This document shows positions 41,378 to 49,837 of a stretch of DNA of 64,000 nt, piece by piece (positions within the stretch are counted from its first letter, which is position 1; every line of letters begins with the position of its first letter). The stretch covers positions 248,001 to 312,000 of the forward strand of contig NZ_OBMJ01000001.1 of the NCBI RefSeq assembly GCF_900199205.1, given 5' to 3'. This DNA comes from Streptomyces sp. 1331.2 (GTDB lineage Bacteria > Actinomycetota > Actinomycetes > Streptomycetales > Streptomycetaceae). The notes below the pieces were generated by a model. It was not told where the DNA came from and made no database searches. It saw only the letters and a program-made list of their open reading frames with translations. The position numbers and the translations under genes are program-made.

Positions 41378-42727
41378 TCAGAGCACCTTGGGCAGGACGG
41401 CCGAGGACGTGGGCGGCTCGTCGGCCGCCGACCGGTAGCGGTGCAGCGCCGCCCGGCCGTCCGCCCCGCGGACCCGGGCGGCGAGCCGGGCCGGCAGCAC
41501 CACCGTGGTCAGGTACCCCTCGCCGCGGAAGCCTTCGACCGTCCAACTGACCCATGGCAGCGGGTAGTTGGCAGCGGGGCTGAAGAAGACCGGGTGCTGC
41601 CCCTGGAACCGGACCCGGTAGGCGCCGAAGCGGCTCCAGTTGGAGAAGCTGAACCGGCGCGCCGCCGGGTCGAAGCCCAGCGGCACGCACGCGCGCAGCC
41701 GGGAGCGGCCGATCGCGGCCAGGAAGCCCAGGTTGGCACGGAGGTTGAGGTGCGCGGTCGGGAACTCCTCGACCGCCGCCCGCAGCGCGCCCGCGAGCGC
41801 CGCCGGGCCGTCCTGGGGCCGGTGCGGCAGATGGATCTCGCTGAGCAGGTTGCCGACCAGGGCCGGCGAGAGGCCCAGCCAGTGGCGGGCGTTGACCGGC
41901 ACGGTCAGCATTCGCTCGGCGTCGTCGCCGTCCAACTCCCGCAGGGTGGTGAGGAGATGGGCGCAGAGCACGTCCCCGGAGGAGAGCCGGCGCCCGGCCG
42001 TGGCGCCGAACTGCCCGCGTATCCGGGCCACTTCCTCGTCAGTGAAGGCGATTTGGACGGTCCGGTTGGCCAGCGGACCGGCCGCCACCGTGCGGGCCAG
42101 CAGCTCCGCCTCCTCCGGTGAGGGCACCCGGAAGCCGGGCCGCCCGCAGTCCTCGGCGGGGAGCACCTGGGCGAGCAACGCGTCCTGGTCGGCGACGAGT
42201 TCGGCCGCCGGCAGCGGGTCGCCCTCGACCGCCGCCGACCAGATCCGCAGCAGCAGCATGAAGCTGTGCAGGTCGCCGATCGCATGGTGCCAGGAGCAGC
42301 CGAGCACCGTCCCGCCGTCGGCGGTACGGGTGACGCGCACGGTGAGCAGCGGGGCGCCGCCGGTGCGGGCGGCCGGGGCGTCCACCGGGTCGACCAGCTC
42401 GGAACCGGGCGCCGCCACGCGGCCCATCGCCTCGGCGAGCGTGCCGTCCACGGCGTGGACCTCGAACGGCACGCCGCTGTCGTCGCAGACCGCCTCCAGT
42501 GCGCCGTCGACGGTGCGCAGGCGTCCGGCGAAGACCGGCACCCGGCCCAGCGCCCGGGCGAGGCCGGTGGCGAGCCGGTCGTCGTCCAGGGGCTGCTCGA
42601 AGCAGAGCACGACCGAGACGGCGAGGTCGGCGAGCATGGTGTCCATCAGCCCGCAGCGCAGCACCCGCCCGGTGGCGTGCCCGGCTCGAACCGTCCGGGA
42701 GCGCTGCAACCGGGGCCAGATGCTCAT
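41378..42727 (-). CDS. BAHD-like acyltransferase
   Basis: A 449-residue CoA-dependent acyltransferase-like protein. It has the HxxxD motif as H148-A-I-G-D152 (SWHHAIGDLHSF) and a block near residue 370 (SNWSRFGAYRVRFQG) in the place of the DFGWG region of plant and fungal BAHD enzymes; LTVPVNARHWLG fits the conserved Asn-x-Arg strand. BAHD enzymes form esters or amides from acyl-CoA. ATG 42727 (MSIWPRLQ) is the start. It converges on the DUF3050 gene and lies at the right border of the cluster behind its own dre-like site. A condensation-type fold is an alternative, but the motif layout favours BAHD. Confidence 0.78.
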   Translation of the reverse strand: MSIWPRLQRSRTVRAGHATGRVLRCGLMDTMLADLAVSVVLCFEQPLDDDRLATGLARALGRVPVFAGRLRTVDGALEAVCDDSGVPFEVHAVDGTLAEAMGRVAAPGSELVDPVDAPAARTGGAPLLTVRVTRTADGGTVLGCSWHHAIGDLHSFMLLLRIWSAAVEGDPLPAAELVADQDALLAQVLPAEDCGRPGFRVPSPEEAELLARTVAAGPLANRTVQIAFTDEEVARIRGQFGATAGRRLSSGDVLCAHLLTTLRELDGDDAERMLTVPVNARHWLGLSPALVGNLLSEIHLPHRPQDGPAALAGALRAAVEEFPTAHLNLRANLGFLAAIGRSRLRACVPLGFDPAARRFSFSNWSRFGAYRVRFQGQHPVFFSPAANYPLPWVSWTVEGFRGEGYLTTVVLPARLAARVRGADGRAALHRYRSAADEPPTSSAVLPKVL

Positions 42728-42839
42728 GGGTTCCGTTTCCGAAGCACTCGACGACACTCGGCAGGACTCGGACGTTCGGCTGCGCGCACCCGGCCGCACC
42801 CCGTGCGCGGGCACGCCGAACGATAGTGCCGCGCGCCCC

Positions 42840-42855
42840 AGTGGTCCAGTCCAAT
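42840..42855. promoter_or_regulatory. dre-like palindrome 4 (BAHD / FHA-ABC divergent region)
   Basis: AGTGGTCCAGTCCAAT matches 12 of 16 bases of ACTGGTCTAGACCACT (13 if G is allowed at position 2). It lies 113 bp upstream of the BAHD start and 63 bp upstream of the FHA-ABC start. Confidence 0.55.
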
Positions 42856-42917
42856 CCCGCAGTTCGGGAAGTCCTCCGGATAGGCCCCGCGGACCACCGG
42901 GCGATAGAATGCCGACC

Positions 42918-45320
42918 ATGGGAGAGCGCCCAGGCGCACTCACCGCGCCGCCCCTCGTCCTGGTCACCGACTCCGAGTCGCAGCTGATCGACCCGGCCCG
43001 GGCCTACCACCTCGGCCGCGACCCGACCAGCGAGATCGTGCTGGACGACCCCCGGGTCTCCTGGCACCACGCGATCCTGCGCGCCACCGAGGACCACTGG
43101 CTGCTGGAGGACGTCGGCAGTACCAACGGCACCTACGACCAGGGCCACCGGGTCACCCGCGAGGACGTCGGCCCCGGCACCAGGCTGCGTTTCGGCGACC
43201 CGGCCGACGGCCCCTCGGCGACCTTCGCCGGCCTGCCCGCCGCCGCCGCGCAGGAGCGCCCGTCGCTGGTCGCCCCGCAGAGCTCCGGCACCTTCCGCAG
43301 CCCCAGCGCGGTCCTCCAACTGCCGGGCCACACCGTGCGGATCGGCCGCTCGCACGACAACGACCTGGTGCTGGACGACCTGGTGGTCTCCCGGCACCAC
43401 GCCGAGCTGCGTGAACTGCCCGACGGCAGCCACGAGATCGTCGACCTGGACAGCCACAACGGCACCTACCTCAACGGCCGCCCGGTCCACCAGGCCCCGG
43501 TCGGCCCGGCCGACATCGTCGGCATCGGCCACTCCGCGCTCTGCCTCTCCGACGGCCACCTGGTCGAGTACACCGACACCGGCGAGATCTCCCTGGACGT
43601 CCAGCACCTGGTGGTCCGGGTCGGCCCCGACCACCGGGTGCTGCTGGACGACGTCGGCTTCCCGCTCGCCGAGAAGGCGCTGCTCGCGGTAGCCGGCCCG
43701 AGCGGCGCGGGCAAGTCCACCCTGCTCAACGCGCTCACCGGGCTGCGCCCCGCCGACGAGGGCACGGTGCTGTACGACGGGCGCGACCTCTACCGCGACT
43801 ACGCCGAACTGCGCCGCCGGATCGGCCTGGTGCCGCAGGACGACATCCTGCACACCCAGCTCACCGTCCGCCGCGCCCTGTCCTACGCCGCCGAGCTGCG
43901 CTTCCCCGGCGACACCGACCCGCACGAGCGGGAGGCCAGGGTCCGGGAGGTGATCCACGAGCTGGGCCTGGACGCCCGGTCCGACCAGGTGATCGCCAGC
44001 CTCTCCGGCGGCCAGCGCAAGCGGGTCAGCGTGGCCCTGGAACTGCTCACCAAGCCGTCCCTGCTCTTCCTCGACGAACCGACCTCCGGCCTGGACCCGG
44101 GCATGGAGCGCTCGGTGATGCACATGCTGCGCGGGCTGGCCGACGACGGCCGCACGGTGGTCGTGGTGACGCACAGCGTGCTGAGCCTGAACGTCTGCGA
44201 CCGGCTGCTGGTGCTGGCCCCTGGCGGGCGGACGGCGTACTACGGGCCGCCCGGCGAGGCGCTCGACTACTTCGGCTACCAGGAGTGGCCGGAGGCCTTC
44301 GAGGCCTTCGAGAACGAGGAGCACGCCGAGTGGCAGAGCCGCTTCCGCGCCTCGCCCCAGTACCTGCGGTACGTGGCGGCGGAGGCCGTGCCCTCGGTGC
44401 CCTACGCCCCGGCGCCCGTCCCTGCTGCCCCCGGCCGCGCGCGGGCACCGGAGCAGGCACCCGGCCGGGCAGCTGCGATCGGACCGGAGATCGGCCGGGA
44501 GAAGCCGCAGGGCTGGTTCGCCCAGCTGGGCACCCTGGTGCGCCGGTACGCCTCGGTGCTGGCCGCCGACCGGCTGTTCCTCACCATCATGGTGGTGCTG
44601 CCGTTCGTCATCGGCCTGATGTGCCGGGTGATGGCCGGCTCCCGCCTCACCCCGGTCAACGCCGTCAACTGCCTGCTCACGCTCTGCATCGGCGGGTTGC
44701 TGACCGGCGCCGCCAACTCGGTGCGCGAGCTGGTCAAGGAGCGCGCGATCTACCAGCGGGAACGCGTGGTGGGGCTGTCCAGATCGGCCTACCTGGTCTC
44801 GAAGGTGATGGTCCTCGGCATCGTCACGGTGGGTCAGGCCGCGGTGCTCACCGTGGTCGGCCTGGCCGGGGTGAACCTCTCCTCGGCGGTGCCGACCGGC
44901 GTCGTGATGCCCCAGCTGCCCGAACTGATCATCGCGGTCGCGCTGCTCGCGTTCTCGGCGATGATGCTCGGCCTGGTGGTCTCCGCGCTCGTGGACAAGG
45001 AGGAGGCCACCATGCCGCTGCTGGTCCTCCTGTCCGTCGTCCAGATCGTCTTCAGCGGCCTGATGCTCAAACTCCACGGTGTCCCCGGGCTGGAGCAGTT
45101 CGCCTGGCTGATCCCGTCCCGCTGGGGCATGTCGGCGATGGCCCGTACCGTCCAGCTGCACACGCTGTTCCCGAACGACATCACCGCGGACCCGATGTTC
45201 CGGCACGAGCGCTCCGGCTGGCTGTTCAGCATCGTCCTGCTGCCGCTGCTGTCGGCCGCGTACGGGGTGCTGGTCCTGGCCCTGCTGCGGCGGCACGAGC
45301 CCACGATCATGCGCAAGTAG
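42918..45320 (+). CDS. FHA-domain ABC transporter (ABCG-like half transporter)
   Basis: An 800-residue fusion. Two FHA domains bind phosphothreonine peptides: the first about 25-95 (HLGRDPTSEIVLDD...GSTNGTY), the second about 135-205 (IGRSHDNDLVLDD...SHNGTY). Then an ABC ATPase (GPSGAGKSTLLNAL, LSGGQRKRVSVALELL, LFLDEPTSGLDPG) and a C-terminal ABC-2 membrane domain with about six helices. A Pro/Ala-rich linker connects them. It is an actinomycete-type ABCG transporter probably regulated by Ser/Thr kinases, and a kinase gene lies 0.8 kb downstream. ATG 42909 in frame is an alternative start. It is likely outside the biosynthetic cluster. Confidence 0.93.
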   Translation: MGERPGALTAPPLVLVTDSESQLIDPARAYHLGRDPTSEIVLDDPRVSWHHAILRATEDHWLLEDVGSTNGTYDQGHRVTREDVGPGTRLRFGDPADGPSATFAGLPAAAAQERPSLVAPQSSGTFRSPSAVLQLPGHTVRIGRSHDNDLVLDDLVVSRHHAELRELPDGSHEIVDLDSHNGTYLNGRPVHQAPVGPADIVGIGHSALCLSDGHLVEYTDTGEISLDVQHLVVRVGPDHRVLLDDVGFPLAEKALLAVAGPSGAGKSTLLNALTGLRPADEGTVLYDGRDLYRDYAELRRRIGLVPQDDILHTQLTVRRALSYAAELRFPGDTDPHEREARVREVIHELGLDARSDQVIASLSGGQRKRVSVALELLTKPSLLFLDEPTSGLDPGMERSVMHMLRGLADDGRTVVVVTHSVLSLNVCDRLLVLAPGGRTAYYGPPGEALDYFGYQEWPEAFEAFENEEHAEWQSRFRASPQYLRYVAAEAVPSVPYAPAPVPAAPGRARAPEQAPGRAAAIGPEIGREKPQGWFAQLGTLVRRYASVLAADRLFLTIMVVLPFVIGLMCRVMAGSRLTPVNAVNCLLTLCIGGLLTGAANSVRELVKERAIYQRERVVGLSRSAYLVSKVMVLGIVTVGQAAVLTVVGLAGVNLSSAVPTGVVMPQLPELIIAVALLAFSAMMLGLVVSALVDKEEATMPLLVLLSVVQIVFSGLMLKLHGVPGLEQFAWLIPSRWGMSAMARTVQLHTLFPNDITADPMFRHERSGWLFSIVLLPLLSAAYGVLVLALLRRHEPTIMRK

Positions 45321-45477
45321 CCTGCCCGACCTCTCCGGAGCCGGGTACCCCACCGATCGTGCACCGTCGGCGACGCCGGGTCGGCCCCGGCCTCCCCCGG
45401 TAGAGTGGGAGAGGACCTGTGGAGCGAGTCGTGCCGCGCGCGGCGGGGGTCGCGCGGCGGAGGAAATGTAGCCGCCC

Positions 45478-46116
45478 ATGGACGAGTTCGTGTTGCGCCC
45501 GACCCACGTCGCCCCGCCGGGCGGGATGGCCTCCTGGGCCGCCCCCGACCCGGGACGCCCCTCCGCCCGGCTGGATGCCCTGCTCCCGCTGCAACTGCTC
45601 GGCCGCCAGGGCGACTGGGCGCAGGTGCTGTGCTCCAACGGCTGGACCACCTGGGTGGACGGCCGACTGCTGGTCGCCCTCCCGCAGCCGCCGCCCGCGG
45701 CCGGGGGCCCGCCGGCCCGGACCGCGGACCCGCGGCCCGCCCTCGCCGACGCCGAGAGCACGCTGGCCCGCTACCGCACCCTGCTGGAGGACCTGGCGGC
45801 GGGCACGCTCGACCTGGAGAGCTTCCGGGAGCGCTCGCGCGGCCTGCGGATCGGCCTGGTGGTGGACGGCGAGGAGCTGTGGGTCTTCGACCCGGTGCAC
45901 GACCGCTGGTGCTACTGCGACGGGCTGCAGCTCCAGACCTACGCGGCCACCGACCGGCCGCCGCCGTCCGCCGCACCGCGGCCGGCCTCCACCCCTGCGC
46001 CCGCGCCCGCGCCGACCCCCGCGCCCGGCGCCTCGCCGGCTCCGGGACCGGCTCCCGCAGCGGCCCCGGCTCCGGTGCACAGCCCGTACGCCCCCACCCG
46101 GACGAGTGAGCCGTGA
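45478..46116 (+). CDS. SH3-like domain protein with Pro/Ala tail
   Basis: A 212-residue protein. The first 70 residues (VAPPGGMASWAAPDPGRPSARLDALLPLQLLGRQGDWAQVLCSNGWTTWVDGRLL region) look like a bacterial SH3 domain. The middle (LADAESTLARYRTLLEDLAAG, then LVVDGEELWVFDPVHDRWCYCDGLQLQTY) is a helical hairpin with a small beta domain. The C-terminal 55 residues are Ala/Pro repeats. There is no signal peptide, so it is cytoplasmic. It overlaps the kinase gene by four bases and is probably a substrate, adaptor or sensor module for it. Confidence 0.75.
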   Translation: MDEFVLRPTHVAPPGGMASWAAPDPGRPSARLDALLPLQLLGRQGDWAQVLCSNGWTTWVDGRLLVALPQPPPAAGGPPARTADPRPALADAESTLARYRTLLEDLAAGTLDLESFRERSRGLRIGLVVDGEELWVFDPVHDRWCYCDGLQLQTYAATDRPPPSAAPRPASTPAPAPAPTPAPGASPAPGPAPAAAPAPVHSPYAPTRTSEP

Positions 46117-47291
46117 CCTCCGAGCGGCCGTCCGCGCCCAGCCTGCCCGCCGGCCTGGTCGGGCGGAAGGTCGCGGGCTACCGACTGGAGAGCGAGATCG
46201 GGCGCGGCGGGATGGCCGTGGTCTACCGGGCCAAGGACCTGCGGCTCGGCCGAACCGTCGCGGTCAAGCTGCTGGCCCCCGAACTGGCCCGCAACGAGGT
46301 GTTCCGGCAGCGCTTCATGCACGAGTCCGAGGCCGCCGCCGCCATCGACCACCCGCACATCATCCCGGTGTTCCAGGCGGGCGAGCACGACGGCATCCTG
46401 TTCATCGCCATGCGCTACGTCGAGGGCGGCGACCTGCGCGCCCTGCTCAGCCGCAGCGGCCCGCTGCCCGCCCCGCGGGCCACCCGACTGGCCCTGCAGA
46501 TCGCCTCCGCCCTGGACGCCGCACACGACCACGACCTGGTGCACCGGGACGTCAAACCGGGCAACGTGCTGGTCGCCGCCGGGACGGACAGCGAGCACCC
46601 CGAGCACCTGTACCTGGCGGACTTCGGGCTGACCAAGAAGTCCCTCTCGCTGAGCGGGCTGACCAGCGTCGGCCAGATCGTCGGGACGCTCGACTACGCG
46701 GCGCCCGAGCAGATCTCCGGCAAGCCCCTGGACGGGCGCTGCGACCAGTACAGCCTCGGCTGCGTGGTCTTCGAGATGCTCGCGGGCACCCCGCCGTTCC
46801 GGCGGGAGAGCGACCTCGCCCTGCTCTGGGCGCACCTCAACGACCCGCCGCCCGCCCTGCGCGAGCACCGGCCCGACCTGTCGGACGCCCTGGCTGCGGT
46901 GGTCGCCCGGGCCCTCGCCAAGACGCCCGACGAGCGGTACGCGAGCTGCCTGCAGTTCGTCGCCGAGCTGCGCGCCGCGACCGCCGCCGAGGACGCCCCG
47001 GCCGGGGGACGGTGGGGCGGCGGCGGGCCGCCCACCCAGGTCGTCCCGGTGGCCTCCCCGGGCGGCCCCCGGGCGGTGCCGGAGCCGCCGGCCTGGGCCG
47101 TACCCGTCGTCCACCCGCCGTCCTGGTCACCCGTACCGTCCGCGTCGTTCGCACCGGCCGCGTCGTTCGCACCGGCCGCCCCGTACCCGCCCTACGGCCC
47201 GTACGGACCCGCCGCACCCGTCGCACCGTCCGCGCCCGCCGAACCGGGCGGGAACCGCTCAGCAGGGAGCCGCCCCACATGGACGCCGTGA
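46113..47291 (+). CDS. Hanks-type Ser/Thr protein kinase, apparently soluble
   Basis: A 392-residue kinase. Glycine loop IGRGGMAVVYRA, Lys in VAVKLLAPE, catalytic HRDVKPGN, magnesium DFGLTKK and APE motif (APEQISG) are all present. After residue 290 comes a disordered Pro/Ala tail. No transmembrane segment or PASTA domain is seen, unlike PknB-type kinases. GTG 46113 overlaps the SH3-like gene. It may phosphorylate the FHA transporter upstream or bind its FHA domains (inference from position). Confidence 0.93.
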   Translation: MTSERPSAPSLPAGLVGRKVAGYRLESEIGRGGMAVVYRAKDLRLGRTVAVKLLAPELARNEVFRQRFMHESEAAAAIDHPHIIPVFQAGEHDGILFIAMRYVEGGDLRALLSRSGPLPAPRATRLALQIASALDAAHDHDLVHRDVKPGNVLVAAGTDSEHPEHLYLADFGLTKKSLSLSGLTSVGQIVGTLDYAAPEQISGKPLDGRCDQYSLGCVVFEMLAGTPPFRRESDLALLWAHLNDPPPALREHRPDLSDALAAVVARALAKTPDERYASCLQFVAELRAATAAEDAPAGGRWGGGGPPTQVVPVASPGGPRAVPEPPAWAVPVVHPPSWSPVPSASFAPAASFAPAAPYPPYGPYGPAAPVAPSAPAEPGGNRSAGSRPTWTP

Positions 47292-47653
47292 GCCAGGTCT
47301 TCGCCATGGTCGCCGCCGCGATCCACCTCGTCGTGTGGCCGCTGGAGAGCTTCCTGTACGGACACCCCCGGGTGCGCTACCTGCTCACCGGCAACACGGC
47401 GGACGCCCCGGAGGTCCGGCTGTGGCGCTTCAACGTGGGCTTCTACAACCTGTTCCTGGCGCTCGGCCTGGTCACGGGCCTGGTCCTGCTGCACACCGGG
47501 CACAGCAGTGCGGGCCGACCGGTGATCCTCTACATCGCCGCGTTCATGGTCGCGGGCGGGACCACCCTGGTCGTCTCGGAGCCCAAGCTGTGGCGCGGCG
47601 CGCTCGGCCAGGCCGTCCCGGCGGCGGTGATCCTCCTGACCGAGGCCTTCTGA
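47279..47653 (+). CDS. DUF1304 small membrane protein
   Basis: A 124-residue integral membrane protein with four hydrophobic helices. Features of the DUF1304 family are AMVAAAIHLVVWPLESFLYG near the N-terminus and LWRFNVGFYNLFLALG in the middle. Its function is unknown. An AGGGAG ribosome site precedes ATG 47279, which lies within the last 13 bases of the kinase gene in another frame. Some relatives sit near stress or transport genes, but I cannot assign a role. Confidence 0.88.
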   Translation: MDAVSQVFAMVAAAIHLVVWPLESFLYGHPRVRYLLTGNTADAPEVRLWRFNVGFYNLFLALGLVTGLVLLHTGHSSAGRPVILYIAAFMVAGGTTLVVSEPKLWRGALGQAVPAAVILLTEAF

Positions 47654-47740
47654 CGGCACATCACGTGTTTCACCGCCAACCGACGGGGCTACAATCCGCC
47701 TGCCCCGCGAGGGTCGCGGCGGCGCCAGGGGGTGGCGGCA

Positions 47741-48241
47741 GTGGGCAAGTTCCCGATCGACGACCGGTACGTCGTCAGCCTCGGTTGCCGGGTGAGCATC
47801 GAGCACGGCCCCACCGGGACCAAGGTCGAGTGGAGCGTCGCGCACCTGCCGAAGGGCGGCTCTCCCCGGCCCGCCACCGGGGACCGGGAGGTGGGCATCA
47901 TCTGTCCGCGCTGCAGACGGGCGTTCTCGGTCCGGGTGGAGACCGCCACCAAGGCTCGGGTCAAGCAGCGGGTCCAACGGGTGCTCGGCTGGCTGCTGTT
48001 GCTCTCGCTGCTGGTCACCGTCCCGCTGCTGATCCAGCAGGGCGGCCAGACCGTCGAGGAGGGCCACGACCAGGCGGCCGTGGCCGACATCGGCCTGCTG
48101 CTCACCCTGGCCGCCGTCGGCGCCATCGTGGGCCCCTCGCTGTTGGCCACGGCGGGCCTGCACCACGGGGTCAAGAAGCTCCGGTACCTCGGGGACGACG
48201 GCCGCAAGAGCGTGTGGGTACAGGGCCACCGGCTGTTCTGA
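47741..48241 (+). CDS. membrane protein with N-terminal CxxC domain
   Basis: A 166-residue protein. The N-terminal half is a small beta domain with CPRCRRAF, a possible half zinc site. Two hydrophobic segments follow (VLGWLLLLSLLVTVPLLIQ and IGLLLTLAAVGAIVGPSLL) with a short cytoplasmic tail (LRYLGDDGRKSVWVQGHRLF). GTG 47741 has a GGGGGTGG site; GTG 47732 is an in-frame alternative. I do not recognise a family. It follows DUF1304 by 87 bp. Confidence 0.68.
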   Translation: MGKFPIDDRYVVSLGCRVSIEHGPTGTKVEWSVAHLPKGGSPRPATGDREVGIICPRCRRAFSVRVETATKARVKQRVQRVLGWLLLLSLLVTVPLLIQQGGQTVEEGHDQAAVADIGLLLTLAAVGAIVGPSLLATAGLHHGVKKLRYLGDDGRKSVWVQGHRLF

Positions 48242-48283
48242 GCCGCCGTTCCGGCAGCCCCGTCCTGCGCCGGACGCGGCCGC

Positions 48284-49633
48284 TCATCTGCCCTGCGGGT
48301 CCTCCTCGGTGACCTCTCCCCGGTGCTGGACCCGGGTCGCGAGCAGCGCACCGAGCACACCGGTGAGCAGGCCCCAGCCCGCCGCGAGCGGCACGGCCGT
48401 CCACAGTGACGGGTGCAGCGTGAGGCTGCCACTGCCCAGGCTCGCCAGCGGGTTGGAGCTGCCGAGGACGGCGCCGATCAGGTCGCCGAGGCCGCCCTGG
48501 CCCAGGCCGACGCCGAGCACGGAGAGCCCGTAGTCGGCGTCCACCCGGGTCCACAGGCCCACCAGCAGCACGGTGACGGCGGTGGCGAGCGCGAACCGCA
48601 CGGCGTGCTGCCAGAGCCGGACACTGCGGGGCGAGCGGCGCGCCGCGAGGAAGGCCGCCGCGAGCAGCAGGACGGCGGCCAGCGGCAGCAGCCACCAGCT
48701 GCGCGCGTCGTGCTCGGCCAGGGTGCCGAGGTCGATCGTCGCCTGCTGCCCCTGCGGTGCGCGCAGCGCCTCGGCGAGCGGCTTGGGGACGGGCAGGCCG
48801 AGACCGCCGACCAACCGTCCGTGCCACTCGGCGCCGAGCCCGACGCCGAAGGCCAGCCAGACCAGGTTGGGCAGCGCCAGCAGCACGACGGCCATGGTCT
48901 GCCGGGCGTTGCCGTGCGCGATCGCGGTCACCACCCCCGCCACCGCACCGATCAGCAGGTACCCGAGCAGCACCATCCAGAGCGCGAACGCGGCCGGGCG
49001 GACCGCCAGTTGGTAGCGCACCAGGGCGGACGGCAACGGCGCGCGCCGGGACACCGCGAAAGCGGCCGCGAGTACCAGCAGGAGCCAGGCGAAGCCGATG
49101 CCGACCGTGGTCGGGACCTCCGCGTGGAAGCCGACCTCGGGGGTGAGGCCGAGCGCGCCGCCCAGCGACTGCACCAGGTCGCCGCCGAGTCGGACCACGA
49201 AGGTGTGCCGGGCGACCACCGCCAGCAGGACGAGGGCGAGCAGCCAGACCACGGCCGTCCGGGCGATCCGACCGAGCAGTTCACCGCCGCCGGCCACCGC
49301 CCGGAAGCGCAGCTGACGCAGGAACACCTCGGCCATCGCGACCGCGCCCGCCACCGAGACGGACAGCGGCATCGCGCTGATCCCGGCGTCCAGCGCGGCG
49401 AAGCCGCCCGCACCGCCGTCGAGTTGGACGGATCCGCCGACGGCGAGCGCGAGCGTCGCGGCCAGCACGGCGGGGAAACCGCCGTCCGGAAGGGAGTCCG
49501 CGCCGGCCAGCCAGAGGCCGAGCGCGGCCACCGCCGCCATCGCGACCAGCCCGGCCAGTACGACGGCGAGCGCGTCCAACCAGCCCCGGACGGCCCCGGG
49601 CGGGCCCGCGGCGCGGGTCGTGGGCTGCTGCAT
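48284..49633 (-). CDS. multi-pass membrane protein, streptophobe-like
   Basis: A 449-residue integral membrane protein with about ten hydrophobic helices. The first is LDALAVVLAGLVAMAAVAALGLWLAG, followed by a Gly/Ala-rich stretch that fits the Streptomyces streptophobe family, as I recall it. GGAGG lies before ATG 49633. The C-terminus is charged (RVQHRGEVTEEDPQGR). It is transcribed divergently from the DUF6777 gene. Transport or channel function is possible but unproven. Confidence 0.72.
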   Translation of the reverse strand: MQQPTTRAAGPPGAVRGWLDALAVVLAGLVAMAAVAALGLWLAGADSLPDGGFPAVLAATLALAVGGSVQLDGGAGGFAALDAGISAMPLSVSVAGAVAMAEVFLRQLRFRAVAGGGELLGRIARTAVVWLLALVLLAVVARHTFVVRLGGDLVQSLGGALGLTPEVGFHAEVPTTVGIGFAWLLLVLAAAFAVSRRAPLPSALVRYQLAVRPAAFALWMVLLGYLLIGAVAGVVTAIAHGNARQTMAVVLLALPNLVWLAFGVGLGAEWHGRLVGGLGLPVPKPLAEALRAPQGQQATIDLGTLAEHDARSWWLLPLAAVLLLAAAFLAARRSPRSVRLWQHAVRFALATAVTVLLVGLWTRVDADYGLSVLGVGLGQGGLGDLIGAVLGSSNPLASLGSGSLTLHPSLWTAVPLAAGWGLLTGVLGALLATRVQHRGEVTEEDPQGR

Positions 49634-49837
49634 GCCGCCTCCTGGTCTGGGCCTCCGGTCCGGCCGGGGCTCCGGCTCGGTCGGTTTCCAGGGTGGCCGA
49701 CGGCCGGCGGGCACGCTCGGCGACGACCGCGGGACCTGCTGTTGCGGCGAACGGGACACCGGGGGAGAAATGGAACCCCATGGCAGGAGATTCCCGTGCC
49801 GGCCCCGATCGCCGGCCGCCTGCGAAACGGAGCCTCG

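Noticed and set aside
41640..42917. N-terminal 425-residue extension of the FHA-ABC frame
   Set aside because: The frame is open by chance opposite the BAHD gene. The true start is at 42918 (or 42909), next to the FHA domain.
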